Notes: a model not told the origin generated them from the letters alone. DNA of 42,370 bases from Paenibacillus wynnii (GCF_030812855.1 NZ_JAUSTK010000039.1:1-42370), one strand, 5' to 3'; positions 24,585 through 34,600 are shown, numbered from the stretch's first letter. Translations and numbers: made by a program.

Positions 24585-25652
24585 ATGCAATCAGCTATTC
24601 ATGAAATAACGGGTCGAATTACAGCTCCCGACGAGAAATCCTCACAACAAGCCATTCTTCGTCTTAATAATCTTACTAAACCGCCGGGAAGTTTAGGGCG
24701 GTTGGAAGCCCTCGCTGTCCGGCTTGCAGGTATTTCGTCTACTGAAAAACCATCCTATACCAAGCGGACGGTAGTTGTAATGGCTGCCGATCACGGGGTG
24801 TGCAGCGAGGGAGTCAGTGCTTTTCCACAGGAGGTAACGTTGCAGATGGCGTATAATTTTCTGACCGGCGGAGCCGCAGTGAACGTATTGGCCCGTCAGG
24901 GCAATGCCGAAGTACAGTTTGTTGATATCGGCATCAACGGAGAACTGAGCCACCCTGATCTTATCGCTCGGAAGGTTCGCATGGGAACCGATAATATGGC
25001 TATTGGACCGGCAATGAGTCGGGATGAAGCGCTTCAGGCTTTGCTGGTCGGTGTGAAGGTAGCTGAGGAAGCGGTACAGAATGGGACTGAACTGTTTATC
25101 ACAGGAGAGATGGGGATTGGAAATACCACAGCGAGTGCTGCGATTCTATGTGCCTTTGAGAATGTATCTGCTGAGCTGGCGGTCGGGAGGGGAACAGGCA
25201 TTGATGACGCCCAGTTGCGTAACAAAATCAGAGTTGTGAGCCAAGCGTTACATATTAATCAGCCTAATGCTGCTGATCCGCTCGATGTGTTATCCAAGGT
25301 GGGAGGACTGGAGATTGCTGGCTTGGTGGGTGTCATTTTGGGCGCCGCCGCCAACCGTGTGCCGGTTGTACTTGACGGGTTCATCTCCGGGGCGGCGGCA
25401 TTGGTAGCACGGGCATTAGCACCTGAATCCATCAGTTATATGATTTCAGCACACGTCTCAGGGGAGCAAGGACACCGCTTGATGCTGCAGCGGCTAGGAC
25501 TTGAACCGCTGCTGGATTTGGGATTGCGGTTGGGTGAAGGAACCGGAGGGGCTCTGTGTCTGCATTTAATAGATGCCGTATCCCATATCATGAACGAAAT
25601 GGCGACTTTCGAAAGTGCGGGAGTATCCGGGGCGGAGATTGGAAATCAATGA
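24585..25652 (+). CDS. cobT: Nicotinate-nucleotide:dimethylbenzimidazole phosphoribosyltransferase (CobT)
   Basis: A 355-residue enzyme that makes alpha-ribazole 5'-phosphate from the lower-ligand base and nicotinate mononucleotide. Signatures: LNNLTKPPGSLGRLEALA, VVMAADHGVCSEGVSAFPQEVT, ITGEMGIGNTTASAAIL, TGIDDAQLRNK and the C-terminal LGEGTGGALCL with the catalytic Glu. Full length (family about 350). The ATG has AGGAGG upstream. It begins the cobT-cobU-cobS operon, whose genes overlap end to end; the leader just upstream may carry its control. Confidence 0.95.
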   Translation: MQSAIHEITGRITAPDEKSSQQAILRLNNLTKPPGSLGRLEALAVRLAGISSTEKPSYTKRTVVVMAADHGVCSEGVSAFPQEVTLQMAYNFLTGGAAVNVLARQGNAEVQFVDIGINGELSHPDLIARKVRMGTDNMAIGPAMSRDEALQALLVGVKVAEEAVQNGTELFITGEMGIGNTTASAAILCAFENVSAELAVGRGTGIDDAQLRNKIRVVSQALHINQPNAADPLDVLSKVGGLEIAGLVGVILGAAANRVPVVLDGFISGAAALVARALAPESISYMISAHVSGEQGHRLMLQRLGLEPLLDLGLRLGEGTGGALCLHLIDAVSHIMNEMATFESAGVSGAEIGNQ

Positions 25653-26197
25653 GAAGCCTAGTAACAGGGGGGGCTCGCAGCGGGAAGAGCAGCTTTGCCG
25701 AGAGGTTGACGATGTCACTAGCTGACCAGGCTCTATATATCGCGACGGCTCAAGCTTTTGATCAGGAGATGAAAGAAAGAATTGCTCTGCACCGGCAGCA
25801 GCGTTCGGATGCGGAATATCCTTGGGAGACGGTTGAGGAGCCTTATGATTTGCCGGGAATTCTGGATCGGCTTTCAGGGAATAAAGCGGTACTCGTGGAT
25901 TGCCTTACCCTTTGGTTGTCCAATGTTCTTTTATCTGTTGAAGATGATGAGAACAGACAGGAGATTATTGAGCAGGAAATTAGTCGTCTGGAGCAAAGCG
26001 TGATGTCCTTTAAGGGACCTCTTATTATGGTCACTAATGAAGTAGGGAACGGGATAGTCCCCGAATATGCTCTTGGCCGGCTCTACCGGGATCTGGCAGG
26101 GCGCATGAACCAGCGTCTTGCCCGTCAATCCGATCAGGTATTTCTGGTCACAGCCGGCATCGCGATAGAACTAAAAACCAGAGAGTACTTGATATGA
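25649..26197 (+). CDS. cobU: Adenosylcobinamide kinase/guanylyltransferase (CobU)
   Basis: A 182-residue bifunctional enzyme that phosphorylates adenosylcobinamide and converts it to the GDP derivative. The N-terminal P-loop is TGGARSGKSSFAE, the guanylylated His lies in RIALHRQQR (residue about 45), VDCLTLWLSN gives the Walker B-like segment, and TNEVGNGIVPEYALGRLYRDLAGRMNQRLA is the family signature. The frame is open earlier (25556), but ATG 25649 overlaps the cobT stop as ATGA and starts directly at the P-loop strand, as in other CobU proteins. Translationally coupled to cobT and cobS. Confidence 0.95.
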   Translation: MRSLVTGGARSGKSSFAERLTMSLADQALYIATAQAFDQEMKERIALHRQQRSDAEYPWETVEEPYDLPGILDRLSGNKAVLVDCLTLWLSNVLLSVEDDENRQEIIEQEISRLEQSVMSFKGPLIMVTNEVGNGIVPEYALGRLYRDLAGRMNQRLARQSDQVFLVTAGIAIELKTREYLI

Positions 26198-27003
26198 GGG
26201 AGCACAGGGATGCCGCAGCGGCGGCTTTTCAATTTTTATCGCGTTTTCCGGTAAGAAGCCAGCCGGACTTCTCCCCTGAGTTGTTGAAACGCAGTGTTGT
26301 TTATTATCCGCTGGTGGGTGCAGCGATTGGTCTTTGTACCGCCGGAGGTGCTGCCGCCGCTGCACTTCTGCTGCCGCCCTTGCCTGCTGCGGTGATCACC
26401 CTGATTCTGTGGGTAGGTCTCACCGGAGGTCTGCATCTTGACGGTTGGATGGACAGTGCTGATGCGCTTCTCAGCTACCGTCCGCGGGAGCGTATGTTGG
26501 AGATTATGAAGGACAGCAGAGTAGGGGCAATGGGCGTGTTGGCCTGTGTGCTGCTGCTCCTGCTGAAGGTATCGCTGCTGGCCGCCCTGCTGGAAGGCAG
26601 CTCTTGGTTCGAGCTGCCGCTACTGCTGCTCCCGTTGATCTGGAGCCGCTGGTTCATGGTGCGGGCGATGAGACGCTGGCCGCTCGCCCGCGCCGGGGAA
26701 GGCCTGGCCGGCAGCTTCGCCGGCCTGCCGCCCCTGCACGAGAAGCGCGCGCTGCTCAGCGCCACGCTTCTCTCGCTTGCCGCCGGCGCGCTGCCGGCGC
26801 TCGGCGGCACAGCAGCCTGGCCGCTCCCGCTGGCGGCCGTGCTGCTGCTGCCGGGTGCCGCATGGATCTGCGGCACCCTGGCTGCGCGCCGAATCTGCAG
26901 CCGGCTCGGTGGACTCACCGGCGACGTATACGGCGCGCTGAACGAGCTGCTGGAAGCTGTGCTGCTGCTCTTGCTGGTGCTGCTTCAGTATAATATCCAG
27001 TAG
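26194..27003 (+). CDS. cobS: Adenosylcobinamide-GDP ribazoletransferase (CobS)
   Basis: A 269-residue membrane enzyme that condenses adenosylcobinamide-GDP with alpha-ribazole (phosphate), completing cobalamin. FQFLSRFPV near the N-terminus, GLTGGLHLDGWMDSADALLSYRPRERMLEIMKDSRVGAMG (metal-binding Asp cluster) and a series of hydrophobic helices are typical. It overlaps cobU as ATGA. The 3' half, about 26660-26950, is strikingly GC-rich with GCC/CTG/GGC codons compared with the rest of the window, producing long shadow frames on the other strand. It is the last gene of the operon, followed by a terminator. Confidence 0.93.
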   Translation: MREHRDAAAAAFQFLSRFPVRSQPDFSPELLKRSVVYYPLVGAAIGLCTAGGAAAAALLLPPLPAAVITLILWVGLTGGLHLDGWMDSADALLSYRPRERMLEIMKDSRVGAMGVLACVLLLLLKVSLLAALLEGSSWFELPLLLLPLIWSRWFMVRAMRRWPLARAGEGLAGSFAGLPPLHEKRALLSATLLSLAAGALPALGGTAAWPLPLAAVLLLPGAAWICGTLAARRICSRLGGLTGDVYGALNELLEAVLLLLLVLLQYNIQ

Positions 27004-27019
27004 CGCGCAGAAAATAACA

Positions 27020-27073
27020 AAAAGGGGCTGTTTCTAAGAGTCTGAATCAGACCCTTGAGAAATAGCCCCTTTG
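27020..27073. terminator. Bidirectional terminator between cobS and the chemoreceptor
   Basis: AAAGGGGCTGTTTCT pairs with AGAAATAGCCCCTTT, with a smaller inner hairpin (GTCTGAATCAGAC), between two convergent genes. Confidence 0.85.
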
Positions 27074-27080
27074 TATAGAC

Positions 27081-28769
27081 TTATATCTTAAACTTCAATA
27101 CCGCTTCCTGCAGCTTAACAGCTTGTTCATGCAGATGGTCAACGGTTTGTGCATGACCCTCCAGCTCGGCTTGCTGACGCGCATAGTTCTCTGTGAGTGT
27201 CCCTGCACTCGCTTGAGACTTGGCGGTAATTTGGGCAGTTTCCTCTACAGAAGCACTTACCTCTTCTGTACCTGCGGAGATTTCTTGAGTAGCGGCAGAA
27301 ACAGATTGAACACTGTTGCTAATGCTATGGATAAGGATTAATAGATGATTGAATGCATCACCAGCCTCTCTTACTTTGCCTACTCCTGAAGCAACCTCAG
27401 AGTTCAGATGATTCATTTCTGCAGCGGAACGGTTCATATCTTCCTGCAGACCCAGCAGGAACTCACTTATTTGCTCGGTAGCGTTCCGAGACTGTTCAGA
27501 CAGCTTACGGACCTCTCCTGCTACAACGGCAAAGCCACGTCCGTGTTCCCCGGCGCGGGCCGCTTCAATGGAAGCATTTAAGGACAACATTTGAATCTGT
27601 TTCGTAATTTCTGCTATGCCCTGAACAACCTCGCCGATCCTCTGTGAACGCTCGTTCATCACCCGGAATTGCGCCACCCCTTGTTCAGAAGCCAGCTCGA
27701 CTTGACGCATTTGTACTACTGCACTTTGGGCAATGACATTTCCGCCTTCCGCTTCAGAAGAGGCTTCATTCGTTTGATCGGTGACTTCACCGGCAGCGGA
27801 GGCAATATGTTGAATACCTAAATTAATCTCTTCCATTGCACGTGAATTATCAAGTGCGCTGTTAGCAATCGCACGGCTCCCAATACCGATTTCCTCCACG
27901 GATAGAGAAGAACGGCCAGCCATATTATTCAGGACATCCACACGATCCATCAAATCATTCGAATCGGAAACTACGGATTCGGAGGTATTGAGAACCTGCC
28001 CGATCATCTCTTTGAGATGCTGAGTCATAGCTTGGAAGCTTTCCGAGAGCTGCCCAACCTCATCCTTTCCTTTAATCGTTAATTCTTCGGTGAAATCTCC
28101 CTCTGCCAATCGGTTGCTGTAAGCAGCAAGCTGAGTTAACGGTTTAGTAATCCGTCGGCTCATATACATGGCGGAGGATAAGCCTATGATCATGGACAGC
28201 AGGGTAATGCCGGCACTTGTCCAGAGAATACTGTCCATTTTTTCTTTAATGAAGCTAACATCCGCACTAACACCAACTACAAGTGTGCTGCCCGGTATTC
28301 CTGTAAACGATGTTTTATGTACGCCATGACTATCCTGATAAATTGCACTTAGACCGTTTTTACCTTTGGAAGCCTGCTCCATGGCCGGCAGGACCTGAAT
28401 CAATTCCTTAGCTTTCAGCTTTGACCCGTGGTCAGCGGTGATAATCGTCGCCTTGCCCTCTTTCAAATCCGCGAGGAAAATGGTTTCCAAATCGTATTGC
28501 TTTCTCTTGTCCTGAAAATAAAACTCAACATTCATCACGGCCGACTCACTATTATTGCTGGCTTGCTGAGCGAATGTAGTGTTGAGATTCTTATTGATAT
28601 CCTGAGCAGAGGATGTCAGCAATTTGTCGATCTGCGGCAGCACATAGCTGTCAAACGTACCGATTGAAATAAAGTAAAAGCTGATACTTAACAACAGTGA
28701 CGAGAGTAAAAGAACAATAAACAATAAACGTGTGAACCTTCCACTTATGGAATGCTTAATCCGAAACAT
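27081..28769 (-). CDS. Methyl-accepting chemotaxis protein
   Basis: A 562-residue membrane chemoreceptor. TM1 lies at about residues 12-35 (RLLFIVLLLSSLLLSISFYF), a periplasmic-side single-Cache-like sensor at about 36-180, and TM2 near 185-208. A HAMP domain follows (SRRITKPLTQLAAYSNRLAEGDF), then the cytoplasmic signalling helices with the conserved hairpin tip MLSLNASIEAARAGEHGRGFAVVAGEVRKLSEQS. The ligand is unknown. ATG 28769 has AAAGGAGAG at 7 nt; the frame opens 10 codons earlier without a better site. It is monocistronic between terminators; no che genes are nearby. Confidence 0.92.
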   Translation of the reverse strand: MFRIKHSISGRFTRLLFIVLLLSSLLLSISFYFISIGTFDSYVLPQIDKLLTSSAQDINKNLNTTFAQQASNNSESAVMNVEFYFQDKRKQYDLETIFLADLKEGKATIITADHGSKLKAKELIQVLPAMEQASKGKNGLSAIYQDSHGVHKTSFTGIPGSTLVVGVSADVSFIKEKMDSILWTSAGITLLSMIIGLSSAMYMSRRITKPLTQLAAYSNRLAEGDFTEELTIKGKDEVGQLSESFQAMTQHLKEMIGQVLNTSESVVSDSNDLMDRVDVLNNMAGRSSLSVEEIGIGSRAIANSALDNSRAMEEINLGIQHIASAAGEVTDQTNEASSEAEGGNVIAQSAVVQMRQVELASEQGVAQFRVMNERSQRIGEVVQGIAEITKQIQMLSLNASIEAARAGEHGRGFAVVAGEVRKLSEQSRNATEQISEFLLGLQEDMNRSAAEMNHLNSEVASGVGKVREAGDAFNHLLILIHSISNSVQSVSAATQEISAGTEEVSASVEETAQITAKSQASAGTLTENYARQQAELEGHAQTVDHLHEQAVKLQEAVLKFKI

Positions 28770-28799
28770 AACTTTCTCTCCTTTTCTATAGCGATGCAT

Positions 28800-29016
28800 T
28801 TGTCCTATGCCATTACAGACGACACGATTGATAACTATTCTATAGAATTAACCCGCGGTTGAATAGAGAGGAATGTAGCATTTTATTGAAAATTTCAGAA
28901 AAATCATGTTTATGATATATATATTTCTGTTTTTTCAAATCAACCTTATATTCAATGAAAGAAACTAAGGGACAAGTTAGTGTGTGGAATCTTTATTGGT
29001 TATTTCATATGCACAA
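28800..29016. other. Intergenic region upstream of the chemoreceptor
   Basis: AT-rich (for example ATATATATATTTC near 28916-28928). It presumably holds the chemoreceptor promoter on the minus strand. I could not find a convincing SigD-type promoter by eye. Confidence 0.4.
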
Positions 29017-29056
29017 AAAAGGGCGGATCAAGGATTGTTCCTTGATCCGCCCTTTG
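29017..29056. terminator. Intrinsic terminator of the Xaa-Pro peptidase gene
   Basis: A perfect 17-bp stem (AAAGGGCGGATCAAGGA and its complement) with a TTGT loop, flanked by A and T runs, just downstream of the minus-strand peptidase gene. Confidence 0.9.
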
Positions 29057-29080
29057 AGGAAATTTCTAGCTATGACTCCA

Positions 29081-30175
29081 TTACAGATGGAGTACTGTGA
29101 GTTCTTTCGGGAAACTGGTGAGTGTCTGCGGGCCGTCCTCAGTTACAAGCACATCGTCTTCGATACGCACGCCGCCAAGTCCCGGTACATAGATACCCGG
29201 TTCAACGGTAAATACATTGCCACTCTCTATCATGTCGTCATTCAGACCATGAAGAGAGGGGTATTCGTGTACGTCCATACCCAGTCCGTGACCGACACGA
29301 TGCATGAAGTAGGGGCCGAAGCCTGCGGATTCTATCACTTCACGCGCTGCACGGTCCACGGATCCGTACGTGGCTCCCGTCTTGGAAGCAGCGATACCGG
29401 CTTCATTCGCAGCCAACACCGTATTATAGATGGTGACTAGCTTACTGTCAGCTTCTTCCACAGCAAAAGTGCGAGTAATATCCGAAGCATAACCCCCGGC
29501 ATATACACCAAGGTCGAACATGATGAAATCACCCGGCTGTATGATGCGGTTGCCCGGTACACCGTGGGGGAGAGCTGTATTCGGACCAGAGAGGACCATC
29601 GTATCAAAGGAAGGACCGGAAGCGCCGACCTTCTTCATCAGATATTCAAGCTCAGCTACAAGCTCAATCTCACTGACCCCTGTTGCAACATGCTTCAGAC
29701 CGCGGCGAAGGACTTCCTCTACAAGCTCTGCGGCATGCCTCATTTTTTGTACTTCTTCGGGTGTCTTTTTGGCTCGCATACTGCGCAGCAGGGGACCGAT
29801 ATCGCTGATATTCTCCACGGGTACAGCTGTACTCAGCAGTTCGTAACGGGCTACGGAGAAATGTTCTTTCTCGATGCCTAACGTACCCAACTTCGATTGG
29901 CTAAGTTGTTTGGAGAGAAGTTCATAGGGATTATCCGTATCACTGTGGGTCAGAATCTTTGAAACGGAAGAAGCCACTTGGGCCGCCTCTGCATCCAGTG
30001 CCGGAACGATCAGCACAGGCTCCTCTCCACGTACGAGCAGTAGTCCTAGAAAACGTTCATGCGGATTGCTGGCGAAGCCGGTTAAATAATAAACATGTTT
30101 GGGATCTGTTACAAGCAAAGCGTCAAGTCCGTTGCCCGCCATTCCTTGCTCCAGACTTTTAAGAGCATCATTCAT
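29081..30175 (-). CDS. M24 Xaa-Pro aminopeptidase/dipeptidase
   Basis: A 364-residue cytoplasmic metallopeptidase that removes residues preceding proline in short peptides. The N-terminal creatinase-like domain (LDALLVTDPKHVYYLTGF) precedes the pita-bread domain with its five metal ligands: MFDLGVYAGGYASDITRTF (two Asp), HRVGHGLGMDVHE (His), FTVEPGIYVPGLGGVRIEDD (two Glu). The length equals YpdF/YqhT-type enzymes. ATG 30175 has GGAGAAAGGGG upstream; the frame opening 20 codons earlier lacks a site. It is a single-gene unit ending at a strong terminator. Confidence 0.9.
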   Translation of the reverse strand: MNDALKSLEQGMAGNGLDALLVTDPKHVYYLTGFASNPHERFLGLLLVRGEEPVLIVPALDAEAAQVASSVSKILTHSDTDNPYELLSKQLSQSKLGTLGIEKEHFSVARYELLSTAVPVENISDIGPLLRSMRAKKTPEEVQKMRHAAELVEEVLRRGLKHVATGVSEIELVAELEYLMKKVGASGPSFDTMVLSGPNTALPHGVPGNRIIQPGDFIMFDLGVYAGGYASDITRTFAVEEADSKLVTIYNTVLAANEAGIAASKTGATYGSVDRAAREVIESAGFGPYFMHRVGHGLGMDVHEYPSLHGLNDDMIESGNVFTVEPGIYVPGLGGVRIEDDVLVTEDGPQTLTSFPKELTVLHL

Positions 30176-30260
30176 TGTTGTATATTCCCCTTTCTCCTGT
30201 ACGCTGAAAATCACAATGTTTACATTATAAATCATAATGTAGCAGAGCGCACCGGAGTTA

Positions 30261-30311
30261 TCGGGGCGTTTGATCTAAGCTGCCATTCTAACCTCAGGCT
30301 GAATGCCCCGA
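30261..30311. repeat. Inverted repeat upstream of the peptidase gene
   Basis: TCGGGGCGTTT (30261-30271) pairs with GAATGCCCCGA (30301-30311), including two G-U or T-G pairs. There is no T-run on either side, so it is not an obvious terminator; its role is unknown. Confidence 0.4.
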
Positions 30312-30373
30312 GAGCCTTCTAGTCAAAATTATGAGAAATAATCGATCGCTAGACATCATTCTCTCAAAGCTAA

Positions 30374-30624
30374 TTACATCTCTTTTCCTCTGTTCTTCTG
30401 AACGATTTCCGTAGTTTCATCAATGCTATACCATTTAAGGACATACTGATTTTCTTCTACATACTCAATGTGCAGATCTACTTTTTGTGGCATCGTCTGC
30501 AAACTCCAATTTTCTTGTATAGCTCTGGAAGTGGTTTTAAAAGCTCCAGCACTTCATAGCTCGCATAGGTTAAGGTCGAAATTTGATAGACCATCGTTAT
30601 CGAATGAACCTTCTGAAACTCCAT
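30374..30624 (-). pseudogene. Frameshifted small ORF, unknown family
   Basis: A good RBS (AAAAGGAGCG) and ATG at 30624 start MEFQKVHSITMVYQISTLTY, which runs out of frame near GAGCTTTTAAAACCAC. The continuing sense lies in another frame (FKTTSRAIQENWSLQ, then KVDLHIEYVEENQYVLKWYS and ETTEIVQKNRGKEM, stop at 30374). Joined with one base change, this would make an intact protein of about 80 residues. No function recognised. It could also be a sequencing error. Confidence 0.45.
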
Positions 30625-30660
30625 GTTATCGCTCCTTTTATTGATCGGAGGATAGGTGCT

Positions 30661-30976
30661 TTACAGGTTCTCTCCTCCTTGTCTGCTAGACTTAGTGTAT
30701 GCTCTCACATTATCAATATTTGTAAATCCTAAAAGTTCTGCGACTCTCTAAAGAAAATTCCCCGTCTCCAGCAGATCATAAGCGAACGTATGCCGGGATA
30801 CATGAGTTGTTGCTCGATTCCTTGTGAACTTCTATCTATTCTTTTCTGCTGCTTGTTCCATCGTCAATAACTTGAAATAATTTCTTTCTTTCTGCACCTT
30901 TTAACCATCTGAGTGCCTGGTCAACATCCGTTATTACTTTTTGTGTTTTAACTTGTAAAGCAGGATTGGTTGATGG
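30661..30976 (-). pseudogene. Decayed tyrosine recombinase (phage-type integrase)
   Basis: Minus-strand remnants of the catalytic domain in different frames. The upstream part reads DVDQALRWLKGAERKKLFQVIDDGTSSRKE, like the start of an XerC-type catalytic domain. The downstream part reads THVSRHTFAYDLLETGNFL, stop, RVAELLGFTNIDNVRAYTKSS. This contains the H-x-x-R box (HVSRHTFA), the LLG box (with Phe where His is usual) and the catalytic Tyr in AYTK. The central part with the first catalytic Arg is deleted, and an in-frame TAG is present. It is inactive and signals past integration of a mobile element here. Confidence 0.7.
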
Positions 30977-31133
30977 TCATCCGCAAGGTATGAGCTGTTT
31001 AACGCTTACAATAAAAAACAATTTTGAGATAACTAATGTAAAAGAAGTGGAATGTGACAAATACAATATAATTTAAATTTATCTAATGATACTATGTCTA
31101 TTAATTTACCAAAATATAGGAAGTAGGATGAGT

Positions 31134-31551
31134 ATGAAAAAAGTCTATCTTCATTTGTATTATTCATAATTTTTAGCTTATTTGTCTCAGGTGTAACTGT
31201 TTTTGCAAATGCTAACGATGATTCCATTGAGAAAGCAACTACCATCAATATTAACGAGACATATTCAGGTGTTTTAGGTACTAATAGTGACGTTAACTTT
31301 TATAAGTTTACTACTACATCTGATGGAAAAATAACAATCAACATGGCGAATAAATCAAAGGTAGGTTGGAATTACCAACTATATGATAGCACGGGTAATT
31401 CTTTGATTGGTATCAGTGGACCGATAACAGTGAGTTGGCAAAAGGGATCACGGAAAGCAGTATTGGTTTGCCTACAGGAACTTATTATTTAAGAGTAAGT
31501 GCTTCTTATACCAGTGTTGTTGGAGGAGTCCCATATACTATCATTCTATAA
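31134..31551 (+). pseudogene. Secreted PPC-like domain protein, two frameshifts
   Basis: An RBS (TAGGAAGTAGG) and ATG 31134 are followed by A6. Adding one A would give MKKSLSSFVLFIIFSLFVSG, a proper signal peptide, instead of an early stop. The mature part, INETYSGVLGTNSDVNFYKF, is like bacterial pre-peptidase C-terminal (PPC) domains. A second shift near 31428-31433 moves the frame to ELAKGITESSIGLPTGTYYLRV, ending at TAA 31549-31551. The total would be about 140 residues. As written it is non-functional, unless the A-run slips. The next gene encodes a secreted surface protein. Confidence 0.65.
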
Positions 31552-31660
31552 ATGAATTGAGGAAGGTAGATGACTCATCATTTTGAGTGGGATCTTAAAA
31601 GGGAAGATATTATATTTTAATTGAAGAACATAAAATAGAAATCTGGAGGTTTTGTTACCA

Positions 31661-34600
31661 ATGAACACGTTTAAAGGGATAATACCTAAAATATTATTAA
31701 TTTTTATTTTTATACAATTTATCCCATATAATCTGCAAGCTGAAGGAATGAATACGCAGCAAGAAGTCGAAAACTTTACTGATGTAACTCAATATCAAAA
31801 TGAAATACACCAATTAGTAGATTTGGGTATCATCAAAGGATATACGGACAACACATTCAAACCGTACAAATCAATCACTAGATTGGAAGCAGTCACGATG
31901 CTAATCCGTGAATTGAAACTATCTATTACTGGTCATCCCGATCCAAATTTCAAGGACGTAAAGAAGGGAGAGATTGGTTACGATCTTATTGCAACCGCTA
32001 CTGAAGCTGGTATCATCAATGGAAAAGATGGTGGAGTGTTCGATTCAAACGGGAAGTTAACGCGTGGACAAATGGCTAAAATTTTGGTTGAAGCATACGA
32101 TCTTAAGGAAAATCAGCAGAAAAAGATTGATTTCATAGATGTATCATCTAAGTATTGGGCATATTCTTACATACAAATCCTCGCCTCGAACGGTATTACA
32201 ACTGGATATGAGAATGGTACATTTAAACCTGATCAAGAGCTATCAAGGTTGCATTTCGTTCTATTCCTTACACGGTATCTGAACGAAGTAAAACAAGAAA
32301 ATCCCGCAGATACAGATCAATTATTTTCCTTGAACGCTGACAAAACTGATGTAGTTGTTGGGGATTCCGTAACCTTTAATCTTCAGGTCAGCCAGAAAGA
32401 TACACCGACATACATAGCTAAGTGGAGTGCTACGGGAGGTACGCTACAGATAAATAATAATAAAACATCGGCAGTTTGGAATACGGTTCTGGCCGATACT
32501 GCAAAATATATAATTACTGTTACTATTGAAACGACGGACAAAACTGGAGCTAACCTTTCATTTGACAAGACGGTATCAATTTCAGTATCACCTAAGAAAC
32601 AGAACAATACAGAATCCGGTATCGGAACGTCTCCGATAGTCAATGATGACGGGAACCTTAACCCGAATCCAGACGATCTTACCGATGAAACCTTTACGGA
32701 TACGGATGGCGACGGACTTGCAGATTGGATTGAAATCAAGACATACGAAACTGATCCATTAAAAATAGATAGTGATAGTGACGGATTAACCGACGGTTTT
32801 GAAGTTTTATTTCTTCAAATGGATCCAAAAGCAGCAGATTCGGATAATAACGGCACGCCGGATAACAAAGAGGATCCCGATGCAGACAGTCTGACCAACA
32901 TCGAAGAGCAGACGAATTTTACTAATCCACTTATTTCAGACTCTGACAATGATAATATTTTAGATGGTGCTGAAATTAAAACTTATCTGACAAATCCTTT
33001 GAAAACAGACACGGATGATGACTTTCTTGATGATGAGAGTGAAATGAATAAGTTCCTAACAAATCCACTTAACCCAGATTCAGACAACAATGGCATCCTT
33101 GACGGCTATGAAAAACGTGAACAACAGCTTGATGCGAGTGCGTTGGGAGTTTCCATAGCTTTTGCTGCAACAGGTGATGCTGAGAAAACGACAACGGTAT
33201 CTACAGACACCTCTGTGCAACAGATTACTGGAACTGAGGGACTGATAGGCACGCCGATTGATATACGTTCCACTTCCAAATTTGATACAGCTACACTAAC
33301 ATTTAAGTATGAACCAGTAGGATTAGGTGACACGGACCCGGAAAACTTAAGACTGTTCTATTATAATCCTACAACACTTGCTCTTGAACTTGTTGAAGAT
33401 CAGCAAGTAGATACATCAAACAATCAGGTGACGGCGACGTTAACTCACTTTTCTACATACATGCTCGCAGATATGAGTATATGGGCACAAACATGGGGAG
33501 ATGGCTTGATCAAAGGAGAATTTATAGAAGATAATGGAACTGTTTTACGTAAGCCACTAGACCTCGTTTTTGTCATCGATAGCTCCGGAAGTATGGGGGC
33601 GGGACCTACCGATGATTATAATAAAGATATAAATAATAACCGTATTGAAGGTACGAAATTGGTTGTCGATTCGCTTCAGGAAGGAGACCGCGCGGCCATC
33701 GTTGATTTTGACTATTATGCTACTCTTCTTCAAGGGCTTACCGACGATAAGCAGAAACTAAAGGATGCGGCAGATAAGGTTGATTCATCCGGAGGAACTA
33801 ACATTGGGATCGGTGTAAGTAAAGCATTAGATGAAATCCAAATAAATGGTCGGACCGAATCGAGTCCCATCATCATTCTGCTGACTGACGGCGAAGGAGA
33901 CTATAGCGACAATCTAACAAGAACCGCCAAAAGTAGAGGTGTTGTTATCTACACGATGGGGTTGGGTACTTCTTTCAATGCCGAATTGCTACGTGAAATC
34001 GCTAATGAAACAGGTGGGGATTTTTATCATGTGAACGCGGCCGAAGATCTCCAAGGGCGCTTTCTGCAAGCCGGCGATGTAATCGGTTTGACAAAAGATA
34101 CAGACGGAGACACAATTCCCGACTGGGTCGAGGAGAAAGGTTACATTGTTAAGGACACCTTGGGGGTTGTCATTGAAGCGACTAAACTTGACAATAATGA
34201 TTCGGACGGTGACGGTATCCTTGATCAGGAGGAACTTGGTAACTGGTACTACAACTCAGAAACCGGTATTGTCTATGTGGTTAGAAGTAAAACGTTAGAG
34301 GGAGTCCCGGTGAATCCGAACACAAGTGACCCGAATAAAATAGACTCAGATTTCGATGGAGATAACGATAAAGTAGATGATCGGGATTATATCCCATATA
34401 CTGAGCCGGTTGTATTTATTCATGGTATCCGCTCGAATTCAAGGGATGTATGGGGAGGGGATTCCTATCTAGATAACGGTCAACCTCTTAACTTCCTAGC
34501 CATGCAGGATAAAGGAGAGTTTAAGAAAGATATCCGTTCTGACCAAACTTTTTCAAAGACTTCGATTTTCCAAAAAGATGAAATATGGTATGCATACAAG

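Noticed and set aside
26475..26918. 147-codon minus-strand ORF within cobS
   Set aside because: Arises from the high GC of cobS (few stop codons); no RBS and a Ser/Arg/Ala-rich product without domain features.
28800..28960. SigD (flagellar-type) promoter for the chemoreceptor
   Set aside because: No TAAA with a GCCGATAA-like box at 14-16 bp spacing could be found on the minus strand.
31033..31248. 71-codon minus-strand ORF near 31.1 kb
   Set aside because: It runs antisense to the signal peptide region of the PPC-like pseudogene and lacks a ribosome binding site.
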